Assembly: GCA_016929205.1 (NCBI GenBank)
Contig: JAFGJF010000535.1
Span: forward strand, 1 to 9,724
Direction: 5' to 3'
Length of the DNA stretch: 9,724 nt
Source: Anaerolineae bacterium
Lineage (GTDB): Bacteria; Chloroflexota; Anaerolineae; JAFGEY01
The notes under the pieces were generated by a model. That model searched no databases, was not told the origin of the DNA, and saw nothing but the letters and a program-made list of their open reading frames with translations. Position 1 is the stretch's first letter, and each line of letters opens with the position of its first letter. Made by a program: the position numbers and the translations under genes. Positions 1 to 5,029 of this stretch are shown here, one piece after another.

Positions 1-1
1 G

Positions 2-190
2 AATACGCGGTATGCCATCTATTGGGACCCGCCCGATATCATGATCGGCGAAATAGACAGCGACGGCGTCGGCCGGATTGCCAGTTTCACCTACACCGTC
101 CCCATCACGGCGGCGACAGGCGCACACCAGGTCGCGGTCGATTTGCAGGGGGCGGTGGTTGCCCGGTCGTCATTTAACGTGATTGACTAA
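2..190 (+). CDS. C-terminal end of a probable extracellular beta-sandwich (Ig-like) protein, partial
   Basis: An open frame enters from the left edge and ends at TAA 188-190, giving 62 residues of a C-terminus. The peptide alternates hydrophobic and polar residues, with a short DSDG turn, aromatic strand starts and the ending SFNVID. This is the pattern of the last strands of an Ig-like or fibronectin-like beta-sandwich, as seen at the ends of bacterial secreted and surface proteins (a G-x-H-x-V-x-V strand is visible in GAHQVAVDL). The gene start, and any signal peptide or anchor, lie outside the window. The stop is 25 bp before the start of the first M42 peptidase, close enough for co-transcription. 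The frame is coding-like in codon use. The fold is an inference from pattern, and no specific function can be assigned. Confidence 0.6.
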   Translation, partial: NTRYAIYWDPPDIMIGEIDSDGVGRIASFTYTVPITAATGAHQVAVDLQGAVVARSSFNVID

Positions 191-215
191 GCTGTGATAT
201 GAATTGGAGGAATGC

Positions 216-1301
216 GTGGAGATTATTCCCTTTCTAAAAGCACTTTCCCAGGCCAGCGGCGTTTCCGGCTATGAGGACAGAGTGCGGGCGATCGTGCAAG
301 AGACCTTTGCACCGCTGTCCGACGAGATGCGCACCGACGCGATGGGCAATCTGATCGCCTTAAAGCGCGGCAGCGGCGGCGATGGCCCGCGACGCAAGGT
401 GATGTTGGCCGGGCATATGGACGAAATCGGCCTGATCGTCACCGCCCTCGACAAGGGGTTTTTGCGCTTCACCCAGGTAGGGGGGTTCGACGTGCGCACC
501 TTGATGGGACAGCAGGTGATCGTGCACGGGCGGCAGGATCTGCCCGGGATCATTGGCTGCCGGCCCCCTCACGTCTTGAGCGCGGAGGACCGCAAAAAAC
601 CGGTGCCGATGGACGAACTCTTTATCGACGTGGCCCTCTCGCAGGCGGAACTGGAAAAACAGGTTCGCGTCGGTGACCTGATCACCATCCGGCGCGAGCT
701 GATCGAACTGCAGAACGACCTCGTCTGCGGCAAGGCGTTCGACGATCGCGCCGCCGTGGTGGCCATTGGCGTTTGCCTGGATACGCTGCAATCGCTGCAG
801 CACGAATGGGACGTGTACGGGGTGGCCACGGTGCAGGAAGAAGTGGGGCTGCGCGGCGCGATAACCAGCGCGTTTGGCATCGTGCCCGACGTGGGCATCG
901 CCATCGACGTCGGCTTTGGCCGGCAGCCGGGCGTTGGCGACCAGGATGGCGCCATTGATTTGGGCAAGGGGCCCGCACTGTGCATGGGGGCCAACATTCA
1001 CCCCGCCGTGTTCGAGCGGCTGAAAAGTCTCGCCGATGAACTCGAGATCCCGTTCCAGGTTGAGATCAGCCCCGGCCGAACGGGCACCGACGCCTGGGCG
1101 ATCCAGGTGACGCAGGATGGGATCCCCACCGGATTGTTGAGTCTTCCCTTGCGCAGCATGCACACGCCGATTGAGACGCTGTCGATCAAGGACGTGGCTC
1201 GCACAGGACGATTGCTGGCCCACTTTATCGCCAGCCTCGACGAATCATTTATCGACGGCATGGTCTGGAAACCGGCTGACGAGAAAGGAAAAGACCGATA
1301 A
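216..1301 (+). CDS. M42 family metallopeptidase (TET/glutamyl aminopeptidase-like), copy 1
   Basis: This is a cytoplasmic co-catalytic metallo-aminopeptidase that would trim N-terminal residues from short peptides. M42 enzymes usually assemble as hollow tetrahedral dodecamers and use two divalent ions (Zn or Co). Ligands visible in the 361-residue product are H67 and D69 in GHMDEIG, D176 in KAFDDR, E208-E209 in QEEVGLRGA, D231 in AIDVG and H316 in SMHTPIE. Their spacing matches characterised TET enzymes. I place the start at GTG 216 because GGAGG (206-210) sits 5 bases upstream; an in-frame TTG at 204 would place that ribosome binding site inside the gene. The inserted PDZ-like dimerisation domain falls roughly at residues 80-165. 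The stop overlaps the next start (TAATG at 1299-1303), indicating translational coupling. Substrate specificity cannot be read from the sequence; cellulase or endoglucanase labels on such families are historical misannotations. Confidence 0.93.
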   Translation: MEIIPFLKALSQASGVSGYEDRVRAIVQETFAPLSDEMRTDAMGNLIALKRGSGGDGPRRKVMLAGHMDEIGLIVTALDKGFLRFTQVGGFDVRTLMGQQVIVHGRQDLPGIIGCRPPHVLSAEDRKKPVPMDELFIDVALSQAELEKQVRVGDLITIRRELIELQNDLVCGKAFDDRAAVVAIGVCLDTLQSLQHEWDVYGVATVQEEVGLRGAITSAFGIVPDVGIAIDVGFGRQPGVGDQDGAIDLGKGPALCMGANIHPAVFERLKSLADELEIPFQVEISPGRTGTDAWAIQVTQDGIPTGLLSLPLRSMHTPIETLSIKDVARTGRLLAHFIASLDESFIDGMVWKPADEKGKDR

Positions 1302-2362
1302 TGGGTTGGAAAACGTTAGAGGCATTATCAAACGCATTCGGTCCGTCGGGGTGCGAAGAAGAGGTGCGGCGGGTTGTGGTCGAGGCGATCGCCGGTAAGG
1401 TCGATGACTATCACGTCGACAACCTGGGCAACGTCATCGCCTTTCAGAAAGGGGTCGCCCTTCAGGCAGGAACGGCCCATTCCGGGTTCAAGGTGATGGT
1501 TTCTGCCCATATGGACGAAGTCGGGTTCATGATCTCGCACGCCGACGACAGCGGCATGCTGCATTTCCTCAAGGTTGGCGGGATCGACGACCGCGTGCTG
1601 CCTGCCAAAGTGGTTCGCATCGGCGAGAAAAAACTGCCCGGGGTCATTTGCATCAAGCCCATTCATTTGACCACATCCCAAGAGCGCACGCAAGTGATCG
1701 CGGATTCGCAAATGGTGATCGACATTGGCGCGAGCACCAAGGCCGAGGCCGAAAAGCTGGTTTCCAAGGGCGATTATGCCACCTTTGACACCACCTTTGA
1801 AGATTTGGGCGAACTGGTCAAGGGCAAGGCGTTTGACGACCGCGCCGGGTGCGCGGTGTTGATCGCCTTGATCGAACAGGGACCGTTTCCGTTTGACTTT
1901 TATCCCGTGTTCACGACCATGGAAGAAGTCGGGCTGCGCGGCGCCCAGGTGGCGGGCTACAGCGTGATGCCCGATGCGGCGTTTGCCCTGGAAGGGACGA
2001 TCTGCGACGATGGCCCCAAGGAAAAGGACGAGAGCCCGACGACGGCGGTAGGCAAGGGGCCGGCGCTCAGCCCGATGGATCGTTCGGTCGTGGCCGATGC
2101 GCGGCTGCTGCGCCTGCTCATCGAAACGGCCGAACAAGAGGGGATCCCCTACCAGTTCAAGCAGCCGCTGCTGGGCGGCACGGACGCCGGCGCGATTCAC
2201 CTGTCCAGGACCGGCGTGCCTTCGGTGCCGGTCAGCGTGCCCTCCAGGTTCATCCATTCGCCCGTTTCGATGTTGGGCAAAGCGGATTTTGAAAACACGG
2301 TCAAGTTGATGGCGGCTACGCTGCGGCGGATCACGCCCGACGTCGTTGCCGAGCGCGAATAA
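1301..2362 (+). CDS. M42 family metallopeptidase, copy 2
   Basis: The second paralogue has 353 residues and the same two-metal aminopeptidase layout: H70 and D72 (AHMDEVGF), D179 (KAFDDR), E208-E209 (MEEVGLRGA), E231 in ALEGT and H319 (FIHSPVS). Position 231 is Glu where copies 1 and 3 have Asp. Both occur in the family, and the ALEGT form marks a different M42 subgroup, so this copy probably differs in substrate preference. ATG 1301 overlaps the TAA of copy 1 by one base, and AAAGGA lies at about 1284-1289. The opening SNAFGPSGCEEEVR is the usual M42 N-terminal signature. The product is expected in the cytoplasm and is probably made from the same transcript as copy 1. The stop is followed after 8 bases by a large inverted repeat, which may end or process the message. 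Confidence 0.93.
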   Translation: MGWKTLEALSNAFGPSGCEEEVRRVVVEAIAGKVDDYHVDNLGNVIAFQKGVALQAGTAHSGFKVMVSAHMDEVGFMISHADDSGMLHFLKVGGIDDRVLPAKVVRIGEKKLPGVICIKPIHLTTSQERTQVIADSQMVIDIGASTKAEAEKLVSKGDYATFDTTFEDLGELVKGKAFDDRAGCAVLIALIEQGPFPFDFYPVFTTMEEVGLRGAQVAGYSVMPDAAFALEGTICDDGPKEKDESPTTAVGKGPALSPMDRSVVADARLLRLLIETAEQEGIPYQFKQPLLGGTDAGAIHLSRTGVPSVPVSVPSRFIHSPVSMLGKADFENTVKLMAATLRRITPDVVAERE

Positions 2363-2370
2363 ATATCATC

Positions 2371-2483
2371 TACTGGACTCTGGCGTTTTTGGAGTTGAGG
2401 CTTCAGCCGGTCTACACCTGGTAGTCAAAATCCGGCAAAGGCCTCGACTCCACCACTACATATCGATTCGCCAAAGTCCAGTA
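2371..2483. repeat. Large imperfect inverted repeat, MITE-like or structured-RNA element
   Basis: Outer arms 2371-2385 and 2469-2483 are complementary at 14 of 15 positions (left arm TACTGGACTCTGGCG). Inner arms 2390-2410 and 2432-2452 match at 17 of 21, with two of the mismatches becoming G-U pairs in RNA. A 16-nt strand (2453-2468) on the right faces only TTTT on the left. The apex holds a small CTAC/GTAG hairpin (2412-2424). No transposase gene and no target-site duplication are visible. It could be a decayed non-autonomous element, a processing or terminator structure after the M42 pair, or part of the leader of the third M42 gene. Confidence 0.7.
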
Positions 2484-2493
2484 ACCTAGTTCT

Positions 2494-2522
2494 GCTCGCA
2501 CCCCGGGCCGGGGTGGACGAGC
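2494..2522 (+). promoter_or_regulatory. GC-rich hairpin in the leader of M42 copy 3
   Basis: CACCCCG (2499-2505) pairs perfectly with CGGGGTG (2509-2515) around a GGC loop. GCTCG (2494-2498) pairs with CGAGC (2518-2522) after a two-base bulge. That makes 12 base pairs, mostly G-C. There is no U-tract after it, so it is not an ordinary intrinsic terminator. It ends 21 bases before the AGGAG ribosome binding site (2544-2548) of the third M42 gene and may stabilise or pause the leader. The role is inferred. Confidence 0.5.
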
Positions 2523-2558
2523 TGTCAACCGAGATAGACAGGCAGGAGAACAGACAAC

Positions 2559-3569
2559 ATGAAGGAAACGATCAAGAAACTGGTTGAAGCGTTTGGCCCG
2601 TCGGGACACGAAGATCAGGTCAGAGCATTGATCAAAAAAGAGATTGAGGGGCTGGTCGATGAGGTGCGCGTTGATGCCCTGGGCAACCTGATTGCCCTCA
2701 AAAAGGGGCTCGGCGCTGCAGACAGCGGCGCAGCCAAACGGGTGATGCTGTCGGCGCATATGGACGAGATCGGCGTCGTGGCGTCCTATATCGACGAAAA
2801 GGGATTTGTGCGCATCAACTCCCTTGGCGGCGTGCGCACCTTGTACGAAGTGATGGGCCGGGTCCAGTTTGAAAATGGCACGATTGGCGTGATTGGCGTG
2901 GAAAAGATGGACAGCCCGGACAAGGTGCCGTCCATGGACAGGCTGTTCGTCGACGTCGGTGCCAGCAGCAGAGAAGACTGCCCGGTCAAGGTGGGCGATG
3001 CGGCCTGTTTTATGCGGCCGATGGTCGAGATCGGCCGCCATTTGACGGCCAAAGCGATGGACGATCGGGTTGCCTGCGCCCTGCTGATCCAGTGTCTGCG
3101 CGACCTCGTTTCGTCGCCGCACGACGTGTATTTTGTGTTCAGCGTGCAGGAAGAAGTGGGCCTGCGCGGCGCGATCACCAGCGCGTTTGGCATCGCGCCC
3201 GACGTCGGCGTTTCTGTCGATGTGACGTTGTGCCCCGATACGCCCGAGCCGCAGGTCAAGATGGCGATTGCGCTGGACAAGGGTCCGGCGATCAAGATCA
3301 AAGACGGTGGTATGTTGGCCACGCCGTGGATCAAGGACTGGATGATCGAAACGGCCGAACAAAACGGCATTCCCTACCAGCTTGAGGTGCTGCCCGGGGG
3401 CACCACCGACGCGCGGGCGATCCAGACCACCCAGGCCGGCGTGCCTGCCGGGTGCCTGTCCATTCCTTGCCGGTACGTTCACTCGCCTTCCGAGACGGTG
3501 AGCTATAGCGACGTGCTGAATGGCGTCAAGCTGCTGGTGGCCATGTTGTCCGGTCCAATTGGCAAGTAA
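2559..3569 (+). CDS. M42 family metallopeptidase, copy 3
   Basis: The third paralogue has 336 residues and is the shortest of the three. It is a two-metal aminopeptidase with H67 and D69 (AHMDEIG), D168 (KAMDDR), E198-E199 (QEEVGLRGA), D221 (SVDVT) and H308 (YVHSPSE), so it appears catalytically intact. ATG 2559 is preceded by AGGAG (2544-2548), a rather long 10-base spacing but the only good site. It resembles copy 1 more than copy 2: both share QEEVGLRGAITSAFGI followed by PDVG, and the DNA of that stretch is nearly identical. It is separated from copy 2 by 196 bp of structured DNA, so it may have its own expression control. A long intrinsic terminator ends the unit at 3754. M42 paralogues in Pyrococcus can co-assemble into mixed TET particles, so a heteromeric complex is possible here but unproven. 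Confidence 0.93.
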   Translation: MKETIKKLVEAFGPSGHEDQVRALIKKEIEGLVDEVRVDALGNLIALKKGLGAADSGAAKRVMLSAHMDEIGVVASYIDEKGFVRINSLGGVRTLYEVMGRVQFENGTIGVIGVEKMDSPDKVPSMDRLFVDVGASSREDCPVKVGDAACFMRPMVEIGRHLTAKAMDDRVACALLIQCLRDLVSSPHDVYFVFSVQEEVGLRGAITSAFGIAPDVGVSVDVTLCPDTPEPQVKMAIALDKGPAIKIKDGGMLATPWIKDWMIETAEQNGIPYQLEVLPGGTTDARAIQTTQAGVPAGCLSIPCRYVHSPSETVSYSDVLNGVKLLVAMLSGPIGK

Positions 3570-3692
3570 CGCTGGCTGGTCTTTTGTGTTTCGGCACGAA
3601 CGGCACGCCGGCGAATGAAGCACTGAGGGTGATGAACGACCCAGATTCTGACCCTGGTTTAGCTGAATATCGTATCAAATGTGATTTCTGTG

Positions 3693-3754
3693 CAACAGAG
3701 ATGCCAGTTCGAGGTCTGATAGCGATCTCAAACTGGCATGCTCTGTTGTTTTTT
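3693..3754 (+). terminator. Long Rho-independent terminator after M42 copy 3
   Basis: CAACAGAG (3693-3700) pairs with CTCTGTTG (3741-3748), and ATGCCAGTT (3701-3709) with AACTGGCAT (3731-3739). GAGGTC (3711-3716) pairs with GATCTC (3724-3729) through one G-U pair, leaving a 7-nt loop. There is one bulged G (3740) and a C/A mismatch. Six T residues follow directly (3749-3754). The roughly 23-bp stem is unusually long for an intrinsic terminator. It separates the peptidase block from the DUF211/VIT block. Confidence 0.9.
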
Positions 3755-3831
3755 CATGCCTTTTTCAAGATTGGAAAAAAGAGGCCCGGAACGGTTCCGA
3801 ATCCTTTTGGGTCTGATCGAACAGGAAGGCT

Positions 3832-3859
3832 TTGTCGTGTAAACGGCGGCACGTACAAT
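3832..3859 (+). promoter_or_regulatory. Predicted sigma70-type promoter for the DUF211-VIT pair
   Basis: A -10 box TACAAT (3854-3859) lies 16 bp after TTGTCG (3832-3837); shifting the -35 one base to TTTGTC gives 17 bp. Transcription would begin near 3866, leaving about 30 nt of leader before the ribosome binding site and ATG 3897. An 8-bp direct repeat, GTCGTGTA, occurs at 3834-3841 and 3868-3875, on both sides of the -10 box, and could be an operator or chance. Confidence 0.55.
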
Positions 3860-3896
3860 GGCGTGGCGTCGTGTAGAAATGGAGAGGATAGACAAA

Positions 3897-4199
3897 ATGG
3901 GCAAGATTAGACGGTTGGTATTGGATACGCTTAAACCTCACGATCCGTCGATTATCGAACTGTCTCAAGCGTTGAGCGAATTGATTGGTGTTGAAGCGGT
4001 CAATATCAGCATCTATGAGATGGATCGTAAGGTCGAAAATGCCAAGATCACCATCGAGGGAAACGGTATCGAGTTTGAAGAGGTCAGGCAGATCATTGCT
4101 GACTATGGCGGTGCGATCCACTCTATTGACGAGGTAGTTGCCGGCAAGATGATCATCGACGATTCGAGTACGCCTCAGGACCCCCGCCAGGTAGGGTAA
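3897..4199 (+). CDS. DUF211 family protein
   Basis: This 100-residue protein matches my recollection of the DUF211 family (PF02680), best known from archaea such as Methanothermobacter. The opening KIRRLVLDTLKPHDPSI, the central GVEAVNISIYEMDR and the ending GGAIHSIDEVVAGK are the conserved family blocks. The family is a small alpha/beta (ferredoxin-like) oligomer of unknown function. I place the start at ATG 3897 because GGAGAGG (3881-3887) sits 9 bases upstream and family members begin at MxKIRRLVLD; an upstream start at 3858 would add a non-conserved extension. It is soluble, with no signal peptide or membrane segment. The next gene, a VIT/CCC1-like membrane protein, starts 16 bp after the stop, so the two are very probably one operon. 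A regulatory or metal-sensing partnership with that protein is an inference. Confidence 0.85.
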   Translation: MGKIRRLVLDTLKPHDPSIIELSQALSELIGVEAVNISIYEMDRKVENAKITIEGNGIEFEEVRQIIADYGGAIHSIDEVVAGKMIIDDSSTPQDPRQVG

Positions 4200-4215
4200 A
4201 GAAAGGGTGATTGTC

Positions 4216-4803
4216 ATGACTCCGCTGCGAATGCAGTTACAGCGGCTGCGAGAGTATTCTGACCTTGCCCAGATCGGCGAGATCGTGCGCCGCTATTTTG
4301 CCATGAATGCCTTTGATGGCATTTTGACCATTATCGGCGTGCTGATGGGCAATCTGATGGGAGGTGTGCGGGAAGCAAAAATCGTCGTCGTCACCGGGTT
4401 GTCCACGTCGTTGGCGATGGGCATTTCCGGGTTGTGGGGATCCTACCTCACCGAATCGGCGGAGCGACGCCACGAAATTGAAGAGCTGCAAAGCTACACG
4501 TTGACCGATCTGTCTCAATCCAAGATTGGCAAGGCGTCGCGCCTGGCTGCCGTGCTGGTTTCGGTGGTTGATGGGTTGTCGCCCTTTTTGGCGTCCATCC
4601 TCGTCTTGTTGCCCTTTTTGTTTGCCGGTTTGTTCCCGGCCGTCTCTTGGGCCTACTATACCTCTTTTGCCGTTGCGCTGGTGACCCTCTTTGGCCTGGG
4701 CATTTTTTTGGGGTGTGTTTCCAAAGAAAACCTGATCGTATCCGGGCTCAAGACGGTGGTTGCCGGCCTGGTTTGCATCGTACTGAGCTATTTTCTCGAG
4801 TAG
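4216..4803 (+). CDS. VIT1/CCC1-like membrane protein (putative Fe/Mn transporter)
   Basis: This 195-residue, very hydrophobic protein has about five membrane segments, near residues 25-45, 52-76, 113-138, 143-170 and 174-194. The first holds MNAFDGILTIIGVLMG, resembling the DG-containing first helix of the VIT1/CCC1 family, whose members move ferrous iron or manganese out of the cytosol by proton exchange. A polar loop with an ERRHEIEEL stretch follows helix 2, about where plant VIT1 carries its metal-binding domain, but here it is short (about 35 residues). I chose ATG 4216 because GAAAGGGTGAT (4201-4211) is an excellent ribosome binding sequence just upstream; GTG 4207 would overlap it. The assignment to the family is fair, while the transported ion is unknown. 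Coupling to the upstream DUF211 gene is tight. I see no clear terminator after the stop. Confidence 0.75.
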   Translation: MTPLRMQLQRLREYSDLAQIGEIVRRYFAMNAFDGILTIIGVLMGNLMGGVREAKIVVVTGLSTSLAMGISGLWGSYLTESAERRHEIEELQSYTLTDLSQSKIGKASRLAAVLVSVVDGLSPFLASILVLLPFLFAGLFPAVSWAYYTSFAVALVTLFGLGIFLGCVSKENLIVSGLKTVVAGLVCIVLSYFLE

Positions 4804-4840
4804 GCATGGGTTTGACGACAACATATATGATCTTGTTCAG

Positions 4841-4924
4841 CCCTTGGAGATTGCCACCGCGAGTCCTCGTGGCGGTGCTCCGCTGGATGGCCTCGCTGTG
4901 CTCGCAACAAGCTCGCAGTGACAG
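4841..4924 (-). repeat. REP-like interspersed intergenic repeat
   Basis: Read on the minus strand, the element starts TGTCACTGCGAGC and ends GGCAATCTCCAAGG. This resembles the GTCATTGCGAG...GCAATCTCC intergenic motif that I recall as highly repeated in many bacterial genomes. It contains three CTCGC units (4892-4896, 4901-4905, 4912-4916) and an internal hairpin, 4854-4863 with 4866-4875. It lies between the VIT-like gene and the promoter of the ATPase. Copy number cannot be judged from a single window. Confidence 0.55.
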
Positions 4925-4970
4925 GGCGTAGGGTAGTGAATTGCAAAAACGACCGGCGTTGGCACCGATT

Positions 4971-4998
4971 TTGCTTCTGAAGGAATTTCGTGTAAAAT
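4971..4998 (+). promoter_or_regulatory. Predicted sigma70-type promoter for the Ca2+-ATPase
   Basis: TTGCTT (4971-4976) and TAAAAT (4993-4998) are separated by 16 bp. The start point would be near 5005, giving a short leader of about 25 nt that carries a strong AGAGGAG ribosome binding site (5016-5022) 7 bases before ATG 5030. The position directly after the REP-like repeat supports a separate transcription unit for the ATPase. Confidence 0.5.
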
Positions 4999-5029
4999 CC
5001 TATCAAAAGAAATCTAGAGGAGACAATAA

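Larger units (their letters stand above)
3570..3896. other. Intergenic region between M42 copy 3 and the DUF211 gene
   Basis: These 327 bp hold no convincing gene. From left to right they contain 123 bp with no recognised feature, then the long terminator (3693-3754). An A/T-rich hairpin follows (CTTTTTC 3760-3766 with GAAAAAAG 3774-3781), then a small palindrome, CGGAA-CGG-TTCCG (3787-3799), and finally the promoter of the DUF211 gene (3832-3859). Open frames crossing this stretch run through the terminator stem and look non-coding. Confidence 0.6.

Noticed and set aside
2412..3623. 403-codon minus-strand open frame opposite M42 copy 3
   Set aside because: It has antisense-type composition, crosses the inverted repeat and hairpin, and carries no motif. 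It is explained by the codon structure of the peptidase gene.
3584..3910. 108-codon + strand frame in the gap before DUF211
   Set aside because: It runs through the long terminator stem and its T-tract and overlaps the DUF211 start; no family resemblance and no good ribosome binding site.
4854..4875. Hairpin after the VIT-like gene considered as a terminator
   Set aside because: The stem is imperfect with almost no loop and no T-tract follows; it fits better as part of the REP-like element.
4841..4924. CTCGC repeats considered as a CRISPR-like array
   Set aside because: The units are only about 5-6 bp with irregular spacing of 4-6 bp; there are no repeat-length units, no spacers and no cas genes.
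4647..4931. 94-codon + strand frame overlapping the end of the VIT-like gene and the REP-like repeat
   Set aside because: Most of it is an out-of-frame reading of the membrane protein and the rest is repeat sequence; no supporting motif.
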